A stretch of DNA of 64,000 nt, from contig CAYSPG010000002.1 in assembly GCA_964432885.1 (NCBI GenBank), forward strand, positions 248,001-312,000. The letters are read 5' to 3'. The position numbers and the translations under genes were made by a program. The notes below the pieces were generated by a model. It did not search any database, was not told where the DNA came from, and saw only the letters and a list, made by a program, of their open reading frames with translations. Positions within the stretch are counted from its first letter, which is position 1, and each line of letters begins with the position of its first letter. Of this stretch, positions 44,501 to 51,625 are shown one piece after another. This DNA is from CAYSPG01 sp964432885. GTDB lineage: Bacteria > Bacteroidota > Bacteroidia > AKYH767-A > OLB10.

Positions 44501-44956
44501 TTATCTGTGTGCCGCTATTTTTTCGTATTCAGCATCTGCCCATAAATATTCAATGTTATAATAGTCGCGGGCTTCTTTGGTAAACACGTGTACCAATACG
44601 TTAAAATAGTCTATCAATATCCACTCGGCATTTTGTTTGCCTTCAACACTTGCAGGCGTTTCTTTGTTTATTTTAAATACCTGCTCCTGTACACTTTCGG
44701 CTATGGCCTCGGCCTGAATTTTATTATTTGCATGGCATATAACAAAGTAATCGGCCACTGAGTTTCCGGTGTTTTTTAAATTAAGGGCAACAATATTATT
44801 CCCTTTTTTTTCTTCAATGCCATGTATTATGGCACCTAACAACTGCTGTAACGAACTGCCCGCTTTTTTGCTGGCGGGTTTTTTTGACTTGGTTGCTTTT
44901 TTTGCAGTTTGCTTTGTTTTTTTTTGCTTAACGCCTGTACTTTTTTTCTTCGCCAA
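44501..44956 (-). CDS. rsfS: Ribosomal silencing factor RsfS
   Basis: RsfS binds ribosomal protein uL14 and keeps 50S subunits from joining 30S when nutrients are low. The conserved domain (from about residue 33) includes NIVALNLKNTGNSVADYFVI, AEAIAESVQEQV and WILIDYFNVLVHVF. It is preceded by about 32 residues that are nearly all Lys, Ala, Ser and Thr. No ATG exists in the frame before the domain, so TTG at 44956 is used; the frame stays open upstream to 45005, and another non-ATG start is possible. ftsH follows. Confidence 0.9.
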   Translation of the reverse strand: MAKKKSTGVKQKKTKQTAKKATKSKKPASKKAGSSLQQLLGAIIHGIEEKKGNNIVALNLKNTGNSVADYFVICHANNKIQAEAIAESVQEQVFKINKETPASVEGKQNAEWILIDYFNVLVHVFTKEARDYYNIEYLWADAEYEKIAAHR

Positions 44957-45008
44957 CTTTTTCTTTGATATAGTTTTCAGGAATGTATTTTTGCTTTCCT
45001 TTTTTTAA

Positions 45009-45016
45009 CAAAAGTA
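45009..45016 (-). promoter_or_regulatory. -7 box (TACTTTTG) for rsfS-ftsH
   Basis: The minus strand reads TACTTTTGT, a TAnnTTTG match about 53 bp upstream of the proposed rsfS start. It lies between divergent rsfS and birA, whose start codons are 95 bp apart. Confidence 0.5.
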
Positions 45017-45051
45017 AAAAAATTTATCACTTAAACACACTACTGTCCATT

Positions 45052-45795
45052 ATGTTTTCAAAGTCGAAATGGTTTTTTTTTGATAGCATTGATTCTACCA
45101 ACTCAAAGGCCTTGCAGCTTGCATCGGTTCAAAATGCGGCCGAAGGTTCGGTGGTAATTTCGGCCTACCAGGATAAGGGGCGCGGGCAGCGTGGCAATGA
45201 GTGGCACAGCCATGCCGGTGAAAATGTGCTGATGAGTATAATTTTATATCCGAAGTTTTTGCTGCCAAAAAAAATATTTGCATTAAATCAGGTGGTGGCA
45301 CTTGCAGTTTACGATACCGTAGCAGCCTTATGTAACGAAAAAATAAATATTAAATGGCCTAACGATATTATGGTGAATGATAAAAAAATTGCAGGCATAC
45401 TTATTGAAAATAGTTTTAGGGGCGATGAGGTGGCCAATTCAGTGGCAGGTGTTGGGCTTAATGTAAACCAAAGCGAGTTTGAAAATTTTAACCTGCGCGC
45501 CACTTCACTTTGTTTGCTTACCAAAACAAAATTTGAGGTAAAAGAAATTGCCCAACTGCTGCAAAATAAAATTGAGTTTTGGTATGCATCATTAAAGCAA
45601 GGCAACTATGAATTGATTGATGACTTTTACCATGGCAGGCTTTACAGGCTTAATGAACTTTCGAAATACAAAATAAAAGACCAAACTGTATTGGGCACCA
45701 TTACAGGTGTAAACGAAAACGGCAAACTTATTTTTGAAACCGATGCCGGTGAGGTTTTAAAATTGGATAATAAAGAGATTGTGTTTGTGTTTTAG
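45052..45795 (+). CDS. birA: Biotin--[acetyl-CoA carboxylase] ligase BirA
   Basis: BirA attaches biotin to the carrier domain of acetyl-CoA carboxylase. Signatures are FFDSIDSTNSKAL, SAYQDKGRGQRGNEW (biotinyl-AMP loop), IKWPNDIMVNDKKIAGILIE and GVGLNVNQ. The ATG at 45052 gives 247 residues starting just before the ligase core, so there is no N-terminal DNA-binding domain and it cannot act as the E. coli-type repressor. An upstream in-frame extension to 44983 is unlikely. Confidence 0.96.
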   Translation: MFSKSKWFFFDSIDSTNSKALQLASVQNAAEGSVVISAYQDKGRGQRGNEWHSHAGENVLMSIILYPKFLLPKKIFALNQVVALAVYDTVAALCNEKINIKWPNDIMVNDKKIAGILIENSFRGDEVANSVAGVGLNVNQSEFENFNLRATSLCLLTKTKFEVKEIAQLLQNKIEFWYASLKQGNYELIDDFYHGRLYRLNELSKYKIKDQTVLGTITGVNENGKLIFETDAGEVLKLDNKEIVFVF

Positions 45796-45799
45796 GCTA

Positions 45800-46198
45800 T
45801 TAACTCAGCTCCTTAAAATTCTCTGCCAGTATATTCAAAAAATTTTTCAACGGTTTTTCGGCCATCATTTTTAGCATGGGGTTTAGGTCGGCATCAAAGG
45901 CAAGTTGCAGTTTTGTTTTTCCGTCAGCGGTGGGCTGCATGTTGCAAAACAAGTTAAAGTCAAACGGAGCTTTTCCTTTGCGCGCCATTTTAATTTGAGT
46001 GTGAGGCGTTTTTTCGGCAAGCTCCATACCAAGTGTTGCCATGTTTTTGATGGTAAAGCTGCAATCGGTGGTGGTGCTTTGCCAATCGGTAACCTGCTGT
46101 GGCATTATTTTTTGCAGGTTATTAAAATCGCTTAAAAAATTAAAAACTTCTATGGGAGTTTTATTTACGGTTATTTCATCGCTGTCAATGCGTGTCAT
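45800..46198 (-). CDS. SRPBCC/START-like protein
   Basis: This 132-residue protein fits the SRPBCC (polyketide cyclase/START-like) fold: an N-terminal strand and helix pair (TPIEVFNFLSDFNNLQKIMP), a central sheet, and a long C-terminal helix (LKNFLNILAENFKEL). Such proteins bind hydrophobic ligands, but the ligand is unknown. It lies 10 bp after pyrE on the same strand and ends 4 bp from the convergent birA stop. Confidence 0.8.
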   Translation of the reverse strand: MTRIDSDEITVNKTPIEVFNFLSDFNNLQKIMPQQVTDWQSTTTDCSFTIKNMATLGMELAEKTPHTQIKMARKGKAPFDFNLFCNMQPTADGKTKLQLAFDADLNPMLKMMAEKPLKNFLNILAENFKELS

Positions 46199-46208
46199 AT
46201 TTTAAAAT

Positions 46209-46844
46209 TTATTTGCCCCATGTATCGGGTTGTTCGCGCCAGGCTGTTAATGAATCTACTTGTGTTTCGGTAATGTATTTTGACTCCATGGCTTTTTTTA
46301 TAAGTGTATCGTAATTGCTTAATGAGTATAGCGGACATGCAGATTGTCTAAAGTTTTCTTTTGCAATTTCGAATCCGTAATTAAAAACGCAAATCATGCC
46401 TTTAACAATAACGCCTTGTGTGCGCAATGCGTCCACCACTTTTAAGCTACTCTTACCGGTTGATACCAAATCTTCAACCACAACTACAGAATGGTTTTTT
46501 CTTATCTCACCTTCAATGCTGCTTTTCATACCGTGTTGTTTAGGCTCGGGTCGTACATAAATTAATGGCAAGCCCAGCGCTTCGGCAACCAATGCCCCCT
46601 GGGCAATGGCTCCTGTAGCTACGGCCGCAATGGCATCGGGCCGGCCATAGTGTTTTTCAATTGCCTTTACGAGCTCCTGCCTAATGTATGTGCGAATGCG
46701 AGGGTGAGAAAGTGCAATGCGGTTATCGCAATAAATGGGCGATTTCCAACCTGATGCCCACGTAAAAGGTTCATCGGGTTGTAACTTGATGGCTTTTATC
46801 TGCAAAAGGAATTCTGCTATATTTGAAGCTGTATCATCCGTCAT
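46209..46844 (-). CDS. pyrE: Orotate phosphoribosyltransferase PyrE
   Basis: PyrE converts orotate and PRPP to orotidine 5'-phosphate in pyrimidine synthesis. The 211-residue protein has the family N-terminal motif FTWASGWKSPIYCDNR, the region AVATGAIAQGALVAEALG, and the PRPP-binding motif SVVVVEDLVSTGKSSL. The ATG at 46844 directly follows a well-formed promoter, which predicts a transcript starting at or next to the start codon. No attenuator leader is possible in such a short 5' end. Confidence 0.97.
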   Translation of the reverse strand: MTDDTASNIAEFLLQIKAIKLQPDEPFTWASGWKSPIYCDNRIALSHPRIRTYIRQELVKAIEKHYGRPDAIAAVATGAIAQGALVAEALGLPLIYVRPEPKQHGMKSSIEGEIRKNHSVVVVEDLVSTGKSSLKVVDALRTQGVIVKGMICVFNYGFEIAKENFRQSACPLYSLSNYDTLIKKAMESKYITETQVDSLTAWREQPDTWGK

Positions 46845-46851
46845 AAGTGTA

Positions 46852-46882
46852 CAAACCTACTTGTTTTGATTTTAAAAACAAA
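46852..46882 (-). promoter_or_regulatory. pyrE promoter (-33 TTTG, -7 TAGGTTTG)
   Basis: The minus strand has TTTG at 46882-46879, a spacer of 19 bp, and TAGGTTTG at 46859-46852. This matches the Bacteroides consensus TTTG-N19-TAnnTTTG. The -7 box ends 7 bp before the pyrE ATG. Confidence 0.75.
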
Positions 46883-46902
46883 AGCACCAATTAATAACTA
46901 CC

Positions 46903-47490
46903 GTGAAAATTTTTATAAATGACAAGCCGCTTGTGTTTGCTTCTGCCAATGTAAAGCATGATTTTATTGAGCTAAATACAGATGTTTTATACAAAACAGT
47001 AACCGAAGTTTTTGATAATACAGATTGCGCGGGCGCTTTTGTAAAAACCGATGAAGCAGAAAAAACATTTGACACCTTTTGCAAGCAGTTTTTAATTCTG
47101 GAAGCAGCGGGTGGTGTGGTGTATAATGCGGAAAAAAAAATATTACTGATTAAACGATTGGGTAAATGGGATTTACCTAAAGGGAAAATTGAAAAAATAG
47201 AAACACCTAATCATGCAGCCATGCGCGAAGTGTGCGAAGAAACAGGTGTTTGCGATTTGGAAATAATTAAACAACTGCCGCTTACCTACCATACCTATGA
47301 GCACAAGGGTAAAAACGTTTTAAAGCGAACATACTGGTTTGCCATGCAATGCCATTCGTTTACAAATTTTATTTTGCAAAAAGAAGAAGATATTACCGAT
47401 GCTAAATGGATGAGCAAAGAAGAAATAAAAGTGGCAATGAAAAATTCGTATGCATCTATTGATGATTTATTGGAAACGGTTTTAGGTTAA
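46903..47490 (+). CDS. Nudix hydrolase
   Basis: This 195-residue protein starts with GTG at 46903 (KIFINDKPLVFASAN). A small N-terminal domain of about 60 residues precedes the Nudix fold. The Nudix box is complete: G, five residues, E, seven residues, REVCEETGV (near residue 100). Preceding residues LIKRLGKWDLPKGKIE are typical of pyrophosphohydrolases that clean or regulate nucleotide diphosphate derivatives. The substrate is not predictable. It is divergent from pyrE with 58 bp between start codons. Confidence 0.9.
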   Translation: MKIFINDKPLVFASANVKHDFIELNTDVLYKTVTEVFDNTDCAGAFVKTDEAEKTFDTFCKQFLILEAAGGVVYNAEKKILLIKRLGKWDLPKGKIEKIETPNHAAMREVCEETGVCDLEIIKQLPLTYHTYEHKGKNVLKRTYWFAMQCHSFTNFILQKEEDITDAKWMSKEEIKVAMKNSYASIDDLLETVLG

Positions 47491-47500
47491 GGATTTTTTT

Positions 47501-47655
47501 AGCCACAGACCCGAAGCATCGGGTCATGGATTTTTTTGTTAAAAAAATAAGGCACTTAGATTTTAGCTCAAGGAGGTGCAAAATGTTTTCTACGCAAAAA
47601 AGTTAGCCACAGATGCACAGATTTTTTTCTGAAAAAAATAAAGCACCCAGATTTT
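47501..47655. repeat. Direct repeats in the Nudix-aminotransferase spacer
   Basis: The 233-bp spacer (47491-47723) has no gene. Copy A (47501-47564) and copy B (47605-47655) share TTAGCCACAGA, GATTTTTTT, AAAAAAATAA, GCAC and AGATTTT in order. Copy A carries an extra GC-rich hairpin, GACCCGA-AGCA-TCGGGTC (47508-47525). The rest of the spacer is A/T-rich and contains an isolated AAGGAGGTG at 47570-47578. Confidence 0.7.
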
Positions 47656-47723
47656 CTTTAAACACAGCGGTAAGAGAAAAGAGTTTTTTGAATTTATCTC
47701 TTGCCTCTTTGTTACTTTTTTTG

Positions 47724-48950
47724 CTACGCGTGCAAGGTTTCTTTTTTATCAGAAACTTTTCTGCCCGGATACTCCAGCAATGCTTTTTCTAAACATGCCA
47801 TGGCGTTTTTTAAATCGTCAATGTTAAGCACATAGGCAATGCGCACTTGCTGCTTTCCTAATTCGGGTTTGCTGTAAAAGCCTGTTGCCGGTGCCAGCAT
47901 TACTGTTTGGTTGTTATGCGAAAAAGTTTCGAGCAGCCACTGGCAAAATTTATCAGAATCATCAATGGGTAACTGTGCAATGCAGTAAAAAGCTCCGCTT
48001 GGCTTGGGGCAAAAAACCCCTTCCATATTATTTAAGGCTTCAACAATAAAATTTCTTCGTGCCACATATTCGGCTTTTACTTTATCAAAATATTCCTGTG
48101 GAGTATCAATAGCAGCTTCGGCTGCAATTTGGCCAAACGTGGGGGGGCTTAATCGGGCTTGTGCAAATTTTAAAGCTGTGCTCATTACCTCTTTGTTTTT
48201 TGAAATGATGGCTCCTATGCGAGCACCACATGCGCTGTATCGCTTGCTGATGGAATCAAGCAATACAATGTTATCATCCAACCCTTGCAGGTGCATTACC
48301 GAAAAATATTCTTTTCCGTCATAGCAAAATTCGCGGTACACCTCATCAGCAAACAAAAACAAGTCGTGTTTTTTTGCAATATCAGCCAATGACTGTAGTT
48401 CTTGTTTTGTATAAAGATACCCCGTTGGGTTGCTGGGGTTGCAAATCATTATGGCTTTGGTTTTGGGTGTAATTACTTTTTCAAAATCGGAAATATCAGG
48501 TAAAGCAAAACCTGAATTGATGGAAGAAAAAACGGGTTTAACAACAACACCGGCCTGCGTTGAGAATCCATTATAATTTGCATAAAACGGTTCGGGAATA
48601 ATAATTTCGTCACCTTCATTCATACAACTCATCATGGCAATTTCGATGGCTTCGGAACCGCCTGTGGTAATTATTACATCGGTGTAATCAATGTTGATAT
48701 TAAACTTTTTGTAATACCCGGTGAGTTTTTTACGGTACGATTCGATACCGGCCGAGTGGCTATACTCAACCACCTTTAAGTTTATATTGCGAATGGCATC
48801 AAGCATCACCTTTGATGTTTCGATATCGGGCTGGCCAATGTTGAGATGAAAAATTTTTTTTCCTTCCTTTTTAGCTTTTTCGGCATAAGGAACCAATTTT
48901 CTAATGGGCGATGGTGGCATTAACTGGCCTTTGGTTGAAACTTTTGGCAT
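47724..48950 (-). CDS. Pyridoxal-phosphate aminotransferase (class I)
   Basis: This 408-residue fold-type I aminotransferase has PLP-binding signatures: ITTGGSEAIEIAMM, PSNPTGYLYTKQEL, LFLFADEVYREFCYDG (Asp for the pyridine N) and the Schiff-base Lys in DSISKRYSACGARIGA. Near the end, KQQVRIAYVLN has the substrate carboxylate Arg. The sequence resembles the aspartate/alanine aminotransferase group, but the amino acid used is not certain. It is closest to, but separated by a terminator from, the DUF1573 genes. Confidence 0.92.
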   Translation of the reverse strand: MPKVSTKGQLMPPSPIRKLVPYAEKAKKEGKKIFHLNIGQPDIETSKVMLDAIRNINLKVVEYSHSAGIESYRKKLTGYYKKFNINIDYTDVIITTGGSEAIEIAMMSCMNEGDEIIIPEPFYANYNGFSTQAGVVVKPVFSSINSGFALPDISDFEKVITPKTKAIMICNPSNPTGYLYTKQELQSLADIAKKHDLFLFADEVYREFCYDGKEYFSVMHLQGLDDNIVLLDSISKRYSACGARIGAIISKNKEVMSTALKFAQARLSPPTFGQIAAEAAIDTPQEYFDKVKAEYVARRNFIVEALNNMEGVFCPKPSGAFYCIAQLPIDDSDKFCQWLLETFSHNNQTVMLAPATGFYSKPELGKQQVRIAYVLNIDDLKNAMACLEKALLEYPGRKVSDKKETLHA

Positions 48951-48977
48951 AGCTTATAAAAACGATTTTGTGAGTTA

Positions 48978-49021
48978 AGTAAAAACAAACAGAGGCTGCC
49001 TATTTGATAAGACAGCCTCTG
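48978..49021 (-). terminator. Intrinsic terminator after the DUF1573 gene
   Basis: CAGAGGCTG (48990-48998) and CAGCCTCTG (49013-49021) form a 9-bp stem. On the minus strand it is followed by TTTGTTTTTACT, so it terminates the DUF1573 transcript. Confidence 0.8.
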
Positions 49022-49051
49022 CAAATGTAAACTTAAAATTAAATTATGTAA

Positions 49052-49531
49052 TTAGTTTTTAGGAGTTTCGCCTGGTTTTGCATCAGCAGGTGGCACTTCA
49101 ACAGTTCCTTTGATGTGCAATACCATTGGATTGGTTTTAGCGTTTGAAGTAATGGTAATGGTTTTGTCCTGCATTCCGCTTTTTCCGGCTGAATTAAATT
49201 CAACATTGATACTTCCTTTTTCGCCTTTTTTAATAGGTTCTTTTGGCCACACAGGAACGGTGCATCCGCAACTGCCGCGTGCATCGGTAATAATCAAAGG
49301 TTCTTTACCGGTGTTGGTAAAGGTAAAGTTGTGAGTTACTTTTTCGCCTTGTTTGATGGTGCCGTAGTTGTACTCAGCAGCATCAAACTTAAAATCTGCC
49401 TGATTTTTGTTTTCGGCAGCAGCCGGTTGTGTAGCAGCTACTGTAACCGGTGTGGCTGCTTTTTCGGTTTGAGCGAATGTTGCTGCGCTAAAGCCAAGCA
49501 CCATTGCAGAGAGTAAAATTGTTTTTTTCAT
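49052..49531 (-). CDS. DUF1573 exported protein, copy B
   Basis: This 159-residue exported protein has a signal peptide (MKKTILLSAMVLGFSAATFA), a low-complexity Ala/Thr/Pro linker and a DUF1573 domain, an Ig-like/ASPM-type sandwich with the motif ITDARGSCGCTVPVWPKEP. The paired cysteines in SCGCT are invariant in the family. Function is unknown. It is the second of two adjacent paralogues, 33 bp after the first. Confidence 0.9.
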   Translation of the reverse strand: MKKTILLSAMVLGFSAATFAQTEKAATPVTVAATQPAAAENKNQADFKFDAAEYNYGTIKQGEKVTHNFTFTNTGKEPLIITDARGSCGCTVPVWPKEPIKKGEKGSINVEFNSAGKSGMQDKTITITSNAKTNPMVLHIKGTVEVPPADAKPGETPKN

Positions 49532-49564
49532 TGTTGAATTTTTAATTGTTTGTATTGTTTGTTA

Positions 49565-50065
49565 TTAATTATTTCCAAATCCGGTGTTAGAGTTTTCTTT
49601 GGGCGACATGGGGTTGTCTTTTCTTACAGGTGTTCCATTTTCGGTTTGTTCTTTTGATTCAACATTTCCCTTTATGGTAATAACCTTATCACCACCTTTT
49701 GCATTTGAAGTAATGGTAACTGTTTTGGTAAACGGGCCGGGGCGCTTTGTATCATATTGAACATGTATGCTGCCGCTATGTCCTTTTAAAATGGGTTCCT
49801 TTGGCCATGATGGTACAGTGCATCCGCAGCTTCCGCGAGCATTGGTTATTACCAACGGCTCTTTGCCTGTGTTGGTAAATTTAAAATCGAAACCACCATC
49901 ACCGCCATAGGGCAGTGTACCAAAGTCATGTACTTCCTGGTCAAAGGCCATATCGGGGCCGTTAGGGTTTTCGGCTTTTTGCTCGTTAGCCTTTGCATCT
50001 TCTTGTGCAAACGAGGCAACGCTTATAAACATTGCAGCCAATAATGTGTAAAGAATTTTTTTCAT
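49565..50065 (-). CDS. DUF1573 exported protein, copy A
   Basis: This 166-residue protein has a signal peptide (MKKILYTLLAAMFISVASFA) and a DUF1573 domain with ITNARGSCGCTVPSWPKEP, nearly the same as in the next gene. The pair probably arose by tandem duplication; the signal peptides and linkers differ while the core motif is kept. Role unknown; a periplasmic or surface adhesion/assembly role is only a guess from the Ig-like fold. Confidence 0.9.
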   Translation of the reverse strand: MKKILYTLLAAMFISVASFAQEDAKANEQKAENPNGPDMAFDQEVHDFGTLPYGGDGGFDFKFTNTGKEPLVITNARGSCGCTVPSWPKEPILKGHSGSIHVQYDTKRPGPFTKTVTITSNAKGGDKVITIKGNVESKEQTENGTPVRKDNPMSPKENSNTGFGNN

Positions 50066-50191
50066 TGTAATGCTTTTTAATTTTTGGTAAAGATATTTAT
50101 TTAGATACAGATTTTATACTTGCTTTTGATTGAAATAGTTGGCCAAAAGTATTGGGGTGCTATGAAATTAATGTGAAACAACGTGTTGGCG

Positions 50192-51418
50192 TTATTTTAG
50201 TTCTCCCTCCCACTTTGATACCACCGCAGTAGCCACTGCATTGCCAATAACATTTGTTGCCGAGCGGCCCATGTCAAGTATCTGGTCAATTCCAAGTAAT
50301 AAAAGTAAACCTGCTTCGGGAATTTTAAATGTTGCAAGCATACCGGCAATTACGACAAGCGATGCACGCGGCACACCTGCCATGCCTTTACTGGTTACAA
50401 GAAGCATAAGCAACATGGTTATTTGTTGCGAAATACTTAAATCCATTCCATAGGCCTGTGCAATAAACTGTGTGGCAAATGCCATGTACATTATTGAGCC
50501 ATCAAGATTAAATGAATAGCCAAGCGGCAACACAAAACTTACTATGCGATTGCTGCATCCGTATTTTTCTAATGCTTCAACGGTTTTGGGAAAGGCCGAC
50601 TCAGAGCTTGCAGTTGAAAAGGCAAGCAGCATAGGCTCTTTTATATGTTTTAGCAAACTCCAAAATTTTATTTTCAGCACAAAGCATATAACTCCTAAAA
50701 TTCCTAAACCAAAAATTAAAAGCCCGCCATAAAATGTTGCTATCAGATATAAATATCCTGTTATAACTCCCAATCCTTGTTTTGCTACTACGGCAGCAAT
50801 GGCTCCAAATACGCCAAACGGTGCAAATTGCATTACATAATTAGTAACCTTAAACATGATGTGCGATACGGCATCCATTGCATTAACCACGCTTTTGCCT
50901 TTTTCGCCAATGGCGGCAGTTGCTATTCCAAAAAAGAGGGCAAATATTACTATGGGTAATATGTCGTTGTTGGCCATTGCCTCGACAATGCTTTTGGGAA
51001 TTACGTGTGTTATAAAGTCTTTTCCGTTTATTCCCTTTGCCATTACGCCCGATGTGGCTGCTGCATCGGGCAGGGTTAAGCTCATTACTTTTCCCGGTTC
51101 AAAAAAGTTTACAAGCCACAAGCCTAATGTTAGCGCAAGCAATGTTGCTATCTGAAAATAGATAATGGTTTTTAATCCTATCCGGCCCACGCTTTTAAAA
51201 TCACCCACCTTGGCAACGCCTACCACTAATGTTGCAAACACGAGTGGTGCAATTATCATTTTAATAAGTCGTAAAAAAATATCGCTGAGTATGCTTATGT
51301 TGGAAGCAAAACTTTCGTAATCGGAAGTAAGCGCATGGGTGCTGTGATACCAGTGGCCAACAAGTATGCCGACCAGCATGCCGATAAATATTTTTGTTGT
51401 GAGGTTAATTTTAGGCAT
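50192..51418 (-). CDS. Dicarboxylate/amino acid:cation symporter (DAACS)
   Basis: This 408-residue transporter belongs to the GltP/DctA family, which imports dicarboxylates or acidic amino acids with Na+ or H+. It has about eight membrane helices, the re-entrant Ser-rich hairpin AFSTASSESAFPKTVEAL, and VLPLGYSFNLDGSIMYM and GMAGVPRASLVVIAG, which form the substrate and cation sites. The ATG at 51418 starts the family N-terminus (PKINLTTKIFIGMLVGI); a GTG 33 bp upstream is unlikely. Substrate specificity is not resolved. Confidence 0.94.
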   Translation of the reverse strand: MPKINLTTKIFIGMLVGILVGHWYHSTHALTSDYESFASNISILSDIFLRLIKMIIAPLVFATLVVGVAKVGDFKSVGRIGLKTIIYFQIATLLALTLGLWLVNFFEPGKVMSLTLPDAAATSGVMAKGINGKDFITHVIPKSIVEAMANNDILPIVIFALFFGIATAAIGEKGKSVVNAMDAVSHIMFKVTNYVMQFAPFGVFGAIAAVVAKQGLGVITGYLYLIATFYGGLLIFGLGILGVICFVLKIKFWSLLKHIKEPMLLAFSTASSESAFPKTVEALEKYGCSNRIVSFVLPLGYSFNLDGSIMYMAFATQFIAQAYGMDLSISQQITMLLMLLVTSKGMAGVPRASLVVIAGMLATFKIPEAGLLLLLGIDQILDMGRSATNVIGNAVATAVVSKWEGELK

Positions 51419-51427
51419 AGAAAAAAA

Positions 51428-51482
51428 AGTTTGAGGTTTGAAGTTTCCCACCTTCGCTAAAGCTATGGCGGATGAGAGAGAA
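51428..51482. repeat. GTTTGAGG words and an imperfect hairpin upstream of the symporter
   Basis: The 207-bp spacer between the divergent symporter and DUF5916 genes holds AGTTTGAGGTTTGAAGTTT (a relative of 36148-36186) followed by an imperfect hairpin CTTCGCTAAAGCTATGGCGG. The rest shows only A/T-rich control sequence. Confidence 0.5.
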
Positions 51483-51598
51483 TTGAAGTTGCCAAAATAA
51501 GTAATAAGATACTTACTTAAACATATTAAGATTTTATCATAGATGGTTAAAAACTACTAATTAACGTTTTATTAACCGCCTACCGTTGGCGCCCAAAA

Positions 51599-51606
51599 TA
51601 CTTTTG
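51599..51606 (+). promoter_or_regulatory. -7 box (TACTTTTG) for the DUF5916 gene
   Basis: TACTTTTGG is a TAnnTTTG match 19 bp before the ATG, predicting a leader of about 12 nt. No consensus -33 TTG is seen. Confidence 0.5.
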
Positions 51607-51625
51607 GCATCACTACTTAATAATT

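Noticed and set aside
47570..47604. AAGGAGGTG followed by ATG and a 7-codon frame
   Set aside because: The frame is only seven codons inside a repeat-rich spacer. A chance match to the ribosome-binding consensus is more likely than a gene.
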